Of a DNA stretch of 64,000 nt, positions 42,496-51,115 are shown piece after piece. A program made the translations under genes and the position numbers. The notes under the pieces were generated by a model. The model did no database searches. It saw nothing but the letters and a program-made list of their open reading frames with translations, and was not told where the DNA came from. The DNA lies in the NCBI GenBank assembly GCA_023701435.1, contig JAMPXB010000003.1, positions 186,001 to 250,000 on the forward strand, given 5' to 3'. Numbering within the stretch: the first letter of the stretch is position 1; the number at the start of each line of letters is the position of its first letter. Source of the DNA: Bacteriovoracaceae bacterium (GTDB lineage Bacteria; Bdellovibrionota; Bacteriovoracia; Bacteriovoracales; Bacteriovoracaceae).

Positions 42496-42759
42496 ATGTT
42501 TGGTCTTGGTTTTGGCGAATTAATTTTAATTTTCTTAATCGCCCTGATTTTCATCGGACCAAAAAAACTACCAGAACTTGCCAAGGGTCTTGGTAAGGGG
42601 ATCCGTGATTTTCAGAACGCAGCAAAAGGTTTTGGTGACGAACTTAAGGAAGACATAAATTCTGAGCCACCAAAGAAAATTGCCGACGCTTCACAGCAAG
42701 AAGAAGCAGCTAAGCCTGCTGCTGACTCAACCGAAAAGAAAGAAACCAATCAAACTTAA
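42496..42759 (+). CDS. tatA: TatA/TatE-type twin-arginine translocase subunit
   Basis: The 87-residue protein has the TatA plan: membrane helix 'GELILIFLIALIFIGPKKLPEL', a hinge, an amphipathic helix ('KGLGKGIRDFQNAAKGFGDEL') and an acidic tail. TatA forms the variable pore for folded proteins. TatB is similar in form, but this length and hinge favour TatA. It lies between yajC and secD, so Sec and Tat genes share a transcript region. No tatC is in the window. Confidence 0.9.
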   Translation: MFGLGFGELILIFLIALIFIGPKKLPELAKGLGKGIRDFQNAAKGFGDELKEDINSEPPKKIADASQQEEAAKPAADSTEKKETNQT

Positions 42760-42760
42760 A

Positions 42761-42787
42761 AATAGAAGGGCCCAAAGCCCTTCTATT
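42761..42787 (+). terminator. hairpin after tatA (terminator-like)
   Basis: A perfect 11-base-pair stem (42761-42771 with 42777-42787) with a five-base loop starts just after the tatA stop. There is no long T-run, so it may be a weak terminator, processing site or attenuator before secD. Confidence 0.6.
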
Positions 42788-42868
42788 CATTGCCCTACCT
42801 CTTGAAATTGTTTAACATTTCCTAGTCTATATATTCGAAGAAAACCCTTTTTAAAGAGTGGAGTTTAC

Positions 42869-44575
42869 ATGGCCAAGGGATGGTGGTTTCGTTTTAGTCT
42901 TTTAGCGGTTTTGGTGATTGCTGCGGTAATGGCCACAACCCCAACTTTTTTCAATCTCAAAGAAGACAGTGCTTTTCCAGTCAAGACAAAGATCAACTTG
43001 GGGCTAGACCTTCAGGGTGGACTTTATATGGTTCTGGGAATTGACTTCAACAAGGTTTATCGCGATGAGATTATCGGGTATGCCAGAAAGGCCCAGGCCA
43101 CGTTGAAGGACATCGGTATTGATTCTTCTGTTGGAACACTTGATGCTTCCAATGTGGAAGATCCTAAGCACTCAATCATTCTTACTAAAGAGAGCGATCG
43201 TGATGCGGCCAAGGCCAAGCTTCGGGATTTCTATGGTTATCCACTTCGTTTAACGAAGGATGAGGGAACAACTCTTCAATACGGCCTAGGTCGTGATTAT
43301 ATCCGTGAAATTGAGGACACAGCTCTTTCAAAATCAATTGAAGTTATCCGCAACCGAATTGATGAATTTGGTGTGACTGAGCCGGAGATCGTCTCTCAAG
43401 GTGCTGAACGCATTGTTGTTCAGCTTCCAGGGGTGAAAGATATTACTCGCGCTAAAGATCTGATCGGTCGTACAGCTAAGCTTGAATTCAAATTTGTTAA
43501 CGATGAAATTCCTCCAATGGCCCTTAATGAGTGGCTTGAAAAAGTTAAGAAGGCCGGCATTGAGTATAAGAAAGGGGAGCGATTCTCTGACTATGTAAAT
43601 GCAATCAACGCTCATCTTGTTAATGACCTTCCAAAAGGCTTTGAAATTGCTTTTGGTAGAACGATCAACAAGAGCACCAATGAAGTGACTAGCATGGAGC
43701 CTTACTTGGTGGAAAGTGGAACAAGCCTGACAGGTGACTCCCTCCAAGAAGCCATCGTTAGAATTGATCCTCAACAAAACCGTCCGTATGTAGGTCTGGA
43801 ATTTAAACCAAATGGTGCCAAAATCTTCGAAGAAATCACTGGTGCCAATATTGGTAAGCGCTTGGCGATCGTTCTCGATGGTAACGTTTATTCCGCTCCA
43901 GTTATTCAAGGTCGTATTGCCGGTGGTTCTGCTCAGATTACTTTGGGAACAGGGGACTACAATGCTTCAATGATGGAGGCCCGCGATCTGGCCCTGGTGC
44001 TTCGTGCAGGTGCTCTTCCGGTTGAACTTATTTTTGAAGAGCAGCGTGTAGTTGGACCATCTCTTGGTGCTGACGCCATTGATAAGGCACAAGTGGCCGC
44101 GATGATTGGTTCGTTCCTGGTTCTGGCCTTTATGTGCTTCTACTATAAGCTTTCAGGGGTTATTGCTACTGCAACCATTCTTCTGAACGTTCTTTTCACC
44201 CTCTCAATTTTAATTGCTGTCGGTGCTACTCTTTCTCTTCCTGGGATTGCCGGTATTGCCCTGACTGTAGGTATGGCCGTTGATGGTAACATCCTTATTT
44301 ATGAACGTATCCGTGAAGAATTAAGAGCAGGCATGACTCCATATGAAGCTGTTCGTACCGGCTTTGCCAAGGCCTTCTGGGCGATTGCCGATGCCAACAT
44401 CACTACTGCCCTTGCAGGTCTGTGCCTTTTAAACTTCGGAACAGGTCCTGTTCGTGGTTTCGCTGTGACTCTTTTAATTGGTATCACAACAACAGTTTAT
44501 ACTTCTTACTTCGTGTCTAAAGTCCTCTTTGAGTTGTACGTAGGCCGAGGAACTAAGAAGTCTTTAAGCATTTAA
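42869..44575 (+). CDS. secD: protein translocase subunit SecD
   Basis: A 568-residue inner-membrane protein with the first periplasmic domain 'LGLDLQGGLYMVLGI', the conserved 'VIRNRIDEFGVTEP' and the C-terminal six-helix region with 'DGNILIYERIREELRAG'. SecD with SecF uses the proton gradient to finish pre-protein export. GTGGAG precedes the ATG, and secF follows after 17 bases. Confidence 0.97.
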   Translation: MAKGWWFRFSLLAVLVIAAVMATTPTFFNLKEDSAFPVKTKINLGLDLQGGLYMVLGIDFNKVYRDEIIGYARKAQATLKDIGIDSSVGTLDASNVEDPKHSIILTKESDRDAAKAKLRDFYGYPLRLTKDEGTTLQYGLGRDYIREIEDTALSKSIEVIRNRIDEFGVTEPEIVSQGAERIVVQLPGVKDITRAKDLIGRTAKLEFKFVNDEIPPMALNEWLEKVKKAGIEYKKGERFSDYVNAINAHLVNDLPKGFEIAFGRTINKSTNEVTSMEPYLVESGTSLTGDSLQEAIVRIDPQQNRPYVGLEFKPNGAKIFEEITGANIGKRLAIVLDGNVYSAPVIQGRIAGGSAQITLGTGDYNASMMEARDLALVLRAGALPVELIFEEQRVVGPSLGADAIDKAQVAAMIGSFLVLAFMCFYYKLSGVIATATILLNVLFTLSILIAVGATLSLPGIAGIALTVGMAVDGNILIYERIREELRAGMTPYEAVRTGFAKAFWAIADANITTALAGLCLLNFGTGPVRGFAVTLLIGITTTVYTSYFVSKVLFELYVGRGTKKSLSI

Positions 44576-44592
44576 TCGAAGGATTGATCTAT

Positions 44593-45492
44593 ATGAGTAC
44601 AACAAGAAACGTTGATTATGTTGGAATGTTTAAAATCGCAGGTATTCTCTCAGTACTTTTAGTTCTGGGAAGTATCACTGGTCTGTTCACTAAAGGCCTT
44701 AACTACGGAGTTGATTTCCGTGGTGGGGTTGAAGTGCAGGTTAAGTTTTCCAATAAGGTTGAACTAGGGGAGCTTCGTAGTTACCTGGATGAAAAAAATG
44801 TCCCGGTTTCTCAAATGCAGAGTATCGGCGATGACGCTCAAAATGAATTTCTTTTTAAACTTGAGACTGATGAAGGCGCTGATTTAAACGCCATTTCAAA
44901 TCAGGTTCAAACAGTTCTTGCTGAGAAGTACGGTGCTGATAAGTTTGAAATCTTAAAGAATGATATTGTGGGTCCTAAGGCCGGTGCTGAACTTAGAACA
45001 TCTGCTTTTAAGGCAGTGATCTGGGCGATCCTGGCGATTATGATTTACCTCGCTCTTCGATTTGATTACAAGTTTGCTCCGGGTGCGATTGCCGCCCTTC
45101 TCCATGATGTTATCATCATCGTAGGAGCTTTTATTTTTACCCAAAAAGAATTCTCTCTGCAAATTGTAGCAGCACTTTTGGCCATCATTGGTTATTCAGT
45201 AAACGATACCGTTGTTATTTATGACCGTGTTCGTGAAATTGAAGCGGCCAATCCAACAATGCCTACCATTCAGGTCATTAACCGTGCCATCAATGAAACC
45301 ATGTCTCGAACTATTATCACTTCGGCCACTGTTCTAGGCGTATCGCTTGTGATGCTTTTCTGGGGTGGAGCGGTTATTCATGATTTCTTCTTTGCGATGA
45401 CTATCGGTGTAATTCTTGGTGTTTATTCAACCATCTTTATTGCTGTTCCAATGACTGTCGTTTTTGAAAAGTTGACAGCCAAGAAAGCATGA
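44593..45492 (+). CDS. secF: protein translocase subunit SecF
   Basis: A 299-residue membrane protein with 'LNYGVDFRGGVEVQVKF', 'GPKAGAELR' and 'DTVVIYDRVRE', all SecF hallmarks. The ATG at 44593 with AAGGA about ten bases upstream is preferred to a TTG nine bases earlier. Its stop overlaps the next gene as ATGA. Confidence 0.96.
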   Translation: MSTTRNVDYVGMFKIAGILSVLLVLGSITGLFTKGLNYGVDFRGGVEVQVKFSNKVELGELRSYLDEKNVPVSQMQSIGDDAQNEFLFKLETDEGADLNAISNQVQTVLAEKYGADKFEILKNDIVGPKAGAELRTSAFKAVIWAILAIMIYLALRFDYKFAPGAIAALLHDVIIIVGAFIFTQKEFSLQIVAALLAIIGYSVNDTVVIYDRVREIEAANPTMPTIQVINRAINETMSRTIITSATVLGVSLVMLFWGGAVIHDFFFAMTIGVILGVYSTIFIAVPMTVVFEKLTAKKA

Positions 45493-46115
45493 AATCCCTT
45501 TTTCTCATTTTATTTTTTCTCACGAGTCTTCCTGGTTTTTGCCAGGAGGACTCTGAATTAGAAGACAAGAGAGAAGTCACCAAAACTATCGTAGCTCCCG
45601 AATTTAATGCTGCCGTCGAATTACAAAAACTCGGTTATGATTCCATTAATGCCCAGGCCCTCACGGATAAAAGAGTGATTCTTCTCATCAAGCGCATGCT
45701 GGAGCACAGCCGTATTGATGAGGTTTCCCCGGAAGTGGTGAAGGGTCTTATTAATGAGAAATTGAAGGACTCTTTATTAGGCAGTTTCCTTAAATCAAAT
45801 CCGAGAATCTTCAGTCTTCTGGTGGATATAATGAGGGACAAGCGCGCCCTGGTTGGACTGGTCGATATTCTCATCCGTCGAGATGATCTGAAGTCTTATC
45901 TCCATTTCTGGATCGCTTTCTTGATAGCCGCCTGGCTCTTAAAGAAGGCCACTTTTAAGAAGGGCTGGGGCCCTTATCGGACCTTGGCGATGGGTATGCT
46001 GGTGAGTTTGATAATTACCAGTGTCTCAGTGACTGTCTTCTACAATACCTTTCATAAAGAGCTTTCTCCCACATTAGAGCTCATTTCCCGTCACTGGAAT
46101 CAAAAAAAATCTTAG
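45489..46115 (+). CDS. exported/membrane protein coupled to secF, unknown function
   Basis: A 208-residue protein whose ATG overlaps the secF stop. It has a signal peptide ending 'LPGFCQ', a helical acidic middle and two membrane segments near the C-terminus ('FWIAFLIAAWLL', and 'GMLVSLIITSVSVTVFY'). No family recognised. Coupling to secF suggests a role in export or envelope assembly, but that is only context. Its end overlaps the convergent lipoprotein gene by four bases. Confidence 0.65.
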   Translation: MKSLFLILFFLTSLPGFCQEDSELEDKREVTKTIVAPEFNAAVELQKLGYDSINAQALTDKRVILLIKRMLEHSRIDEVSPEVVKGLINEKLKDSLLGSFLKSNPRIFSLLVDIMRDKRALVGLVDILIRRDDLKSYLHFWIAFLIAAWLLKKATFKKGWGPYRTLAMGMLVSLIITSVSVTVFYNTFHKELSPTLELISRHWNQKKS

Positions 46116-47707
46116 AACTTAGGAACACATCCAATTTTACGGTCATGGGGTGGAAAGGTAGATAAAGATCCATCCGGTGATGTACTGCTGGAGCCGCCGC
46201 TTGAGCCGTTTAGCTCTTGAGCACTTCGTACCCGGTAAATTCTCTGAGTAGAAGTTTTTACAAACGGTGAGGCCTTATTCAGTGGGTAATAGAAGTAAAC
46301 AGCGTGATTGGCCACATTATCCTCAGTAGGTGCTGTAGGAACTCCCGAACTAAGATAAAACCATACGGCCTTTAAATCAGTTTCCCGGATCAGGATGAGG
46401 TCTTTAAGGCCTGCAATGGTACCATCAGTTCCACTGATGGATTCAGCGGCTTTTTCACCCACATAGATACCTTCAGTGTCTACGCCGATGATATCTCTCA
46501 TCGCTTTATAGAGGGCATTGTCACTATTGTAATGAGTAGAGCTCAGGCAATAAGACTTGAAAGAAGTCTGATCAATCCATGGGGCCATATAGTAGCCCAG
46601 GGATTTAGGTGCCGAAGCTTCACTGTCGGTACTGCCGTCTTCATCTTCAATGGCCGGGGCCATTTGCCAGACGAAAGGAGTGAAGAATTTACTGTCGGCA
46701 GGAATGCTTCCACCAAAGTTTTTTGTTTTTTGAACAATGGCATCGTTCACATCGAGGGCGCCGTTACCATTGTTATCATAAAAGCGCGGGTCAGTGTCAT
46801 CCCATAAGTTAAATATGCCAGGGATGGTTTCCAGACGTGGATAAAGCGGATCATCTACCATTCCGTATAATGGATTAAAGATATCATGGCAGACAATTCC
46901 ATCGGTTCCTGGCGGAAGAGGATCAGGAGGAAGTCTTGGCATGAAATAAAAATGCTGACGGTAGGCGGTATTGTAATAAGCATCGTTGGTATTGGAATCA
47001 TATTCAGCAGGTCTGATCAGACAGGTATACTGTGAGATCGGGATATTCTTCAAAGGTCCCAGAACGGGAAGCGGAAGCTCACTTGAGTATTTCACAAACT
47101 GAATAGAATCTGATTTCGCTCCGGTGCTCTTTTCAACCAAAGTCAGAACGTAGGCCTTATCATAGGATAACTTATCCTGAATGTTTGCCTGCAAAGAATT
47201 GGAGTTGGCCGGAATGATCACTTCAATATAAGAAATATTTCCCTGTTCATCACGTGCTTCAATTTCACATTCCGGGTTTTGTTCATCACCGGGTAAGTTT
47301 ACCTTACACCAGGCATACATATTGCCCAGACCACCTAGAGAGATCGCCTCTGTGACTCTGAAATTGGCAAATAAGGTTTCAGCACCACCGGTGTTTCTAC
47401 CGGCGCAGGTTGCAGAGCAGTTTCCATAGCTCACGGGTTTTGAATCTTTACAGGCACAGAAGTCTGTTTTCCAGAAAACAGCACCAGTAGGGCGAGTGGG
47501 AGGGATATCCTGGCAATTTTCAAGGACCTCACCATCTACGGTTTCAGAGACGACTTCCTGGCCTTCAGGGCATACTAATTCATCATCAGCTGCCGAGCTC
47601 TTGGTAATGGTTTGTCGATTGGGTAACGTGTCCTGACAGGCCACTGAGAGGCCCAAAAGACAGGTCACCAAAAAGGTCCTAGAAATATAAGTAAATCGCG
47701 AGTTCAT
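46112..47707 (-). CDS. large lipoprotein of unknown function
   Basis: The 531-residue product has a lipobox 'LSVAC' after a basic start and hydrophobic helix. The mature protein has many cysteines near its N-terminus ('CPEGQEVV', 'CACKDSKPVSYGNCSATC'), suggesting disulphides, and a long part rich in Asp, Asn and Pro. No catalytic motif is evident. The ATG at 47707 has AAGGA just upstream; a TTG 15 bases earlier is unlikely. A FliA-like motif lies before it. Confidence 0.72.
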   Translation of the reverse strand: MNSRFTYISRTFLVTCLLGLSVACQDTLPNRQTITKSSAADDELVCPEGQEVVSETVDGEVLENCQDIPPTRPTGAVFWKTDFCACKDSKPVSYGNCSATCAGRNTGGAETLFANFRVTEAISLGGLGNMYAWCKVNLPGDEQNPECEIEARDEQGNISYIEVIIPANSNSLQANIQDKLSYDKAYVLTLVEKSTGAKSDSIQFVKYSSELPLPVLGPLKNIPISQYTCLIRPAEYDSNTNDAYYNTAYRQHFYFMPRLPPDPLPPGTDGIVCHDIFNPLYGMVDDPLYPRLETIPGIFNLWDDTDPRFYDNNGNGALDVNDAIVQKTKNFGGSIPADSKFFTPFVWQMAPAIEDEDGSTDSEASAPKSLGYYMAPWIDQTSFKSYCLSSTHYNSDNALYKAMRDIIGVDTEGIYVGEKAAESISGTDGTIAGLKDLILIRETDLKAVWFYLSSGVPTAPTEDNVANHAVYFYYPLNKASPFVKTSTQRIYRVRSAQELNGSSGGSSSTSPDGSLSTFPPHDRKIGCVPKF

Positions 47708-47726
47708 ATCCTTATTCCTCAACGAC

Positions 47727-47753
47727 TTATCGAGTCGATTAATAAAATTCTTA
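47727..47753 (-). promoter_or_regulatory. candidate FliA-like promoter of lipoprotein gene
   Basis: On the minus strand TAAGAATT (47753-47746), an 11-base spacer and CTCGATAA (47734-47727) fit the sigma-28 pattern apart from one base in the -10 box. It overlaps a small dyad CGACT/AGTCG (47723-47737). Confidence 0.45.
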
Positions 47754-47877
47754 ATTCATTGTAGGATTCTTCGGTCATCTGATAAAAAAATTGCAGGAGT
47801 GGAAGTAATTCCGGTAACATAGGGAATGTAAGGACATTTTATTTATTGGGGAGTTGCCGAAGCTTTGAGGCAAAAAC

Positions 47878-47904
47878 TAAATTAATATTTTAATTAACCG
47901 ATAA
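47878..47904 (+). promoter_or_regulatory. candidate FliA-like promoter of HU/IHF gene
   Basis: TAAATTAA (47878-47885), an 11-base spacer and ACCGATAA (47897-47904) are close to TAAAGTTT-N11-GCCGATAA. A weaker sigma-70 candidate, TTAACC (47894-47899) with TACAAT (47918-47923) at 18 bases, overlaps it. Confidence 0.45.
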
Positions 47905-47951
47905 GCTCTCAAAATCATACAATATGGATGTCCCGTCAACAGGAGTGGACC

Positions 47952-48257
47952 ATGACGAAAGCTGATCTAATTGCCGTAATAGAAAAACAAGCTAACCTTC
48001 CTCATCATCAAGCAGAGAAAATTGTGAACATCTGTTTTGATAGTATGATCCAGGCCCTCTTCGATGATGAACGCATCGAGATCAGAGGTTTTGGTTCATT
48101 CGCAAACAGAAATTATAAAGCGTATGAAGGACGTAACCCTAAGACAGGTAAAGTGGTGAAAGTGTCGCCTAAGAAAGTACCTTTCTTTAAAGTTGGTAAA
48201 GAACTTAAAGAAATGGTGGATGAAGGCAAAGACAAATACGTCATTCGCGAAGCCTAA
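47952..48257 (+). CDS. HU/IHF-family DNA-bending protein
   Basis: A 101-residue histone-like protein. The start 'MTKADLIAVIEKQ', the arm-tip 'GRNPKTGK' and 'IEIRGFGSFANRNY' place it with HU/IHF, and the 'RIEIRGFGSF' segment is closer to IHF-beta. It bends DNA and supports promoter architecture and nucleoid structure. CAGGAG fixes the ATG at 47952. It is a single gene with a strong terminator. Confidence 0.93.
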   Translation: MTKADLIAVIEKQANLPHHQAEKIVNICFDSMIQALFDDERIEIRGFGSFANRNYKAYEGRNPKTGKVVKVSPKKVPFFKVGKELKEMVDEGKDKYVIREA

Positions 48258-48272
48258 GAATTTTTGAACTTT

Positions 48273-48304
48273 AAAGGCCGGTTTTCAAACCGGCCTTTTT
48301 TTTA
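48273..48304 (+). terminator. Rho-independent terminator after HU/IHF gene
   Basis: AAAGGCCGGTTT and AAACCGGCCTTT can pair over 12 bases around a very short loop, followed by a long T-run. Confidence 0.95.
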
Positions 48305-48500
48305 TTTTTTTATTTTTAGTTGAGCAAAGAATTTTTTCGCTCTTAAATGGCGCTTCTCATTCCATAGTTATTAGAATCACGTAAAAAAACTTATTCTCCA
48401 TCCATAGTCATTCCACATACGAATATTTTGCCTACTTTGAGCACCAAAATGCTCTGTGTGAACATCCTTGCACTGAAACAAACCCAAGGATGGACCAACA

Positions 48501-49229
48501 ATGAATAAAATTTTCTCCTTACTTTTCTTATGCTTGTTCTTAGTGGCCTGTAATAAAGATGGATCATCGGGGACTGATTGCACGACCGGGACCCAGGCAC
48601 AGGAAGCTACCGGGACTGATTGTACAATCACCGCTGAACCTCCTCTTACAGATGGAACAACGGGCGGCACAACTGATGGATCAGATGATTCAAGTAATGA
48701 TGGAACCACTGATAATGATACCGGTCTTCCCAATGAAGCTTATACTTTTGATGTAAACATTAAATTTATCAATACCACTGCCACTCAACAGGCGAAGTTT
48801 GATAAGGCCATTGATCTGATTCAAAAAGTTGTTGCCACTGAAGAGTTCAGAAGCAAGGTTTTGAACCACACTTATGGCGGGAAAAAGACCTTTGTAGATA
48901 ACGGTGGTTATACAAATGCCGAGATCTATCAAAAGATTCTTGATGCCTCTGAAAGGCTTACTCCGGGTAACAACAACACCATGGAAATGGAAGTGGAGCT
49001 TTACTACGCCAACAACTCTACCGTCGGATATACCTATGCCAACAGTAAAAGAGTTTGGGTAAACCGAAAGTTCTTTGATGGAAATACGGTCGGAAAAGTT
49101 GCCGCTAACTTATTCCATGAATGGTTGCATAAAATTGGTTTTACTCACGCTGTTTCGTATTCAATTAGCCGTGATTATTCAGTCCCATACGCTGTCGGCA
49201 GAATGATGACTAGTGTCTCAGTAGATTAA
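48501..49229 (+). CDS. lipoprotein with metzincin zinc-protease signature
   Basis: A 242-residue lipoprotein: signal helix and lipobox 'LFLVAC', then a low-complexity Gly/Thr/Asp linker (about residues 20-75), then a folded domain. Near residue 210 is 'HEWLHKIGFTH', an exact HExxHxxGxxH zinc signature of the metzincin class. A Met a short way after ('GRMM') could be the Met-turn. The catalytic domain of about 165 residues is at the lower size limit for metzincins. It is probably a surface- or periplasm-facing protease. AAGGA precedes the ATG and a terminator follows. Confidence 0.75.
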   Translation: MNKIFSLLFLCLFLVACNKDGSSGTDCTTGTQAQEATGTDCTITAEPPLTDGTTGGTTDGSDDSSNDGTTDNDTGLPNEAYTFDVNIKFINTTATQQAKFDKAIDLIQKVVATEEFRSKVLNHTYGGKKTFVDNGGYTNAEIYQKILDASERLTPGNNNTMEMEVELYYANNSTVGYTYANSKRVWVNRKFFDGNTVGKVAANLFHEWLHKIGFTHAVSYSISRDYSVPYAVGRMMTSVSVD

Positions 49230-49244
49230 TAAATAAAAAATCAG

Positions 49245-49272
49245 AAAACCTCACCGAAATGGTGAGGTTTTT
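49245..49272 (+). terminator. Rho-independent terminator after metzincin lipoprotein gene
   Basis: AAAACCTCACC and GGTGAGGTTTT form an 11-base-pair stem with a GAAAT loop, ending in T residues. Confidence 0.93.
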
Positions 49273-49319
49273 ATATCTGCAAAATTTCCTAATATTTATC
49301 AGCAACCGCAAATTATCCT

Positions 49320-49346
49320 TAAGACGTCCACTTCGAAGTCCGAAAT
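49320..49346 (+). promoter_or_regulatory. candidate FliA-like promoter of cheR fusion gene
   Basis: TAAGACGT (49320-49327), an 11-base spacer and TCCGAAAT (49339-49346) resemble sigma-28 boxes. The -10 ends 29 bases before the start codon. A similar motif precedes cheA. Confidence 0.45.
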
Positions 49347-49375
49347 CATTATAAGATTTTGTAAGAGGATGTTGA

Positions 49376-51115
49376 ATGGATTCGGCCTTGAAATTAAATA
49401 CAGATTGGGACGTGCTGGTAAAAGAGGTGAGTGAAGTCATCACCAAGATTACCGGCAACGTCATGGAAGATAAGCAAAGACCAATGATTGAGTCTCGTTT
49501 AAAAAGACGCTGCCTTGATTTAAAGATGTCTTCTCCCATTGAGTACAAACAATTCTGGAAACGGCATCAGGATCAAGAAAATAAAATTCTGATCGGACTG
49601 CTTACCACTCACTTCACTTCTTTCTTTCGCGAATTTTCTCATTTTGAATGGCTGGCAAATGAACTTCCGGCCATTGTTCAGAATGTGCGTAAAGAGGGTC
49701 GTAAAACCATCACGATCTGGTCGGCAGCTTCTTCTAAAGGTCAGGAAATCTGGTCTTTATGCATGTGGCTTCAGCACTATCTGCCCAAAATTGACCCTTT
49801 CATGGATTTCCATGTCCTTGGAAGTGATATTGACAGTGTTTCAGTTAAAGAAGCTGAAAATGGTGTCTATCACCGACGTGAACTTGAGACGGCCCCCCGG
49901 CATTTATGGGAAGGGCATTGGGTTCGGGGAACAGGTGAGATTTCCGACTGGTATAAAATTAAATCAGATATGAGAAAGCACGCCAGTTTTAAGGTCATGA
50001 ACCTGCTGGATATTTCTTTAAGTAAAGATCAGGCCTTCGATATTATCCTTTGTCGAAATGTACTTATTTATTTTGATCGAAAGAACCAGGAGAAGATTGT
50101 TCTCTCTCTTTTGAAACACCTGAGTCCAATGGGTACTCTCATTACCGGTTTGAGTGAGTCTCTTGGCGGTTACGGTCTACCTGTTAAGGGTGTGGCCCCT
50201 TCAGTTTATAAACTTCAAAGTGCTCCGGTCATAGAGTTGCCTAAAAAGGTCCAGCCTCAGGTTGAGACTTTACCGGTGCCTTTGAAGGTTTTTTGTGTCG
50301 ATGATTCGGCCACCATTTTAAATATCCTTAAAAAAATCCTGAAAGCTCCTCAGTTTGAGGTCATCGGAACGGCCAGTAATGGTCTTGATGCCCTTGAAAA
50401 ATTAAAGGTCTTAAAACCAGATGTGATTACGCTGGATATTCATATGCCAGAAATGGATGGACCGACTTTCCTTAAAACTTCCGGAGTTGCCTACAGAACA
50501 CCGGTGATTGTCGTCAGTTCTGTCGGTCGCGATCATGAGCCGCTGATTAGTCCAATGAAAAGTCTTGGAGTGGTGGACTTTGTCGAAAAGCCCACGCTTA
50601 CCAACATAACGGAAATCGGGGAAGAGCTCGTACAGAAAATAAAAATGGGATGGTTAAATAGAAAGAATGTTGCCTCATCCAAATCTGTGGTCACTTCAGA
50701 TACCCAATCAAAAAAACGCCCATCGGGAATGGTTGTTTTTAATTTTGGTTCAGGTGATGAATTGAGATTATTGCGTGTCCTTGATGAACATGATTGGGAG
50801 AGTGATCATCTGGTCTTCCGATTCAATGGAGCGAGTTTCCCCGTGAGCTTTAAAGAAAGAATACAGCTACCACTGAAGAGAGCAGCAAAAATTGATCTTG
50901 TGTCCCTTAATGAGCGGACTCCTTTTTCCAGCGCTCCAGTGGTCTGGTTGTGTTTTAGAAGTGGGGATTTTCAACAGCTGAAGGATAAAAGAAAGAAACA
51001 TGAATTCATGGTGCTGGAAGAAGGATCGCCTGAATTTATCGTGACAGATGCCAGCGATATTTCTCCTGCCACTTCTTTTAATTATCTGGTTGATAAATTT
51101 TTCAGGGGAGAATAA
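49376..51115 (+). CDS. CheR methyltransferase fused to CheB-type receiver and degenerate esterase domain
   Basis: The 579-residue protein has a CheR domain (about 1-285: 'THFTSFFRE', 'DIILCRNVLIYFD'), a receiver (about 302-425: acidic pair Asp309/310, phospho-acceptor Asp354 in 'TLDIHMPEMDG', Lys405 in 'FVEKP') and a 130-residue tail. The receiver matches CheB receivers ('VVSSVG', 'VDFVEKP'). The tail aligns by pattern with the first half of a CheB esterase but lacks the catalytic Ser, His and Asp ('FGSGDE' where GSSTGGT is expected). The SAM loop 'SAASSKGQE' also departs from the CheR consensus. It would methylate chemoreceptor glutamates. An AGAGGA site precedes the ATG; cheB overlaps its stop. 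Confidence 0.85.
   Translation: MDSALKLNTDWDVLVKEVSEVITKITGNVMEDKQRPMIESRLKRRCLDLKMSSPIEYKQFWKRHQDQENKILIGLLTTHFTSFFREFSHFEWLANELPAIVQNVRKEGRKTITIWSAASSKGQEIWSLCMWLQHYLPKIDPFMDFHVLGSDIDSVSVKEAENGVYHRRELETAPRHLWEGHWVRGTGEISDWYKIKSDMRKHASFKVMNLLDISLSKDQAFDIILCRNVLIYFDRKNQEKIVLSLLKHLSPMGTLITGLSESLGGYGLPVKGVAPSVYKLQSAPVIELPKKVQPQVETLPVPLKVFCVDDSATILNILKKILKAPQFEVIGTASNGLDALEKLKVLKPDVITLDIHMPEMDGPTFLKTSGVAYRTPVIVVSSVGRDHEPLISPMKSLGVVDFVEKPTLTNITEIGEELVQKIKMGWLNRKNVASSKSVVTSDTQSKKRPSGMVVFNFGSGDELRLLRVLDEHDWESDHLVFRFNGASFPVSFKERIQLPLKRAAKIDLVSLNERTPFSSAPVVWLCFRSGDFQQLKDKRKKHEFMVLEEGSPEFIVTDASDISPATSFNYLVDKFFRGE

Noticed and set aside
43334-43909. 191-codon open frame antisense to secD
   Set aside because: It lies wholly inside a well-supported SecD gene on the other strand, has no ribosome site or family pattern, and its codon use mirrors the sense gene.
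48377-48733. 118-codon minus-strand open frame over the start of the metzincin lipoprotein
   Set aside because: Its repeats come from reading the Thr/Gly/Asp linker backwards; no start signal.
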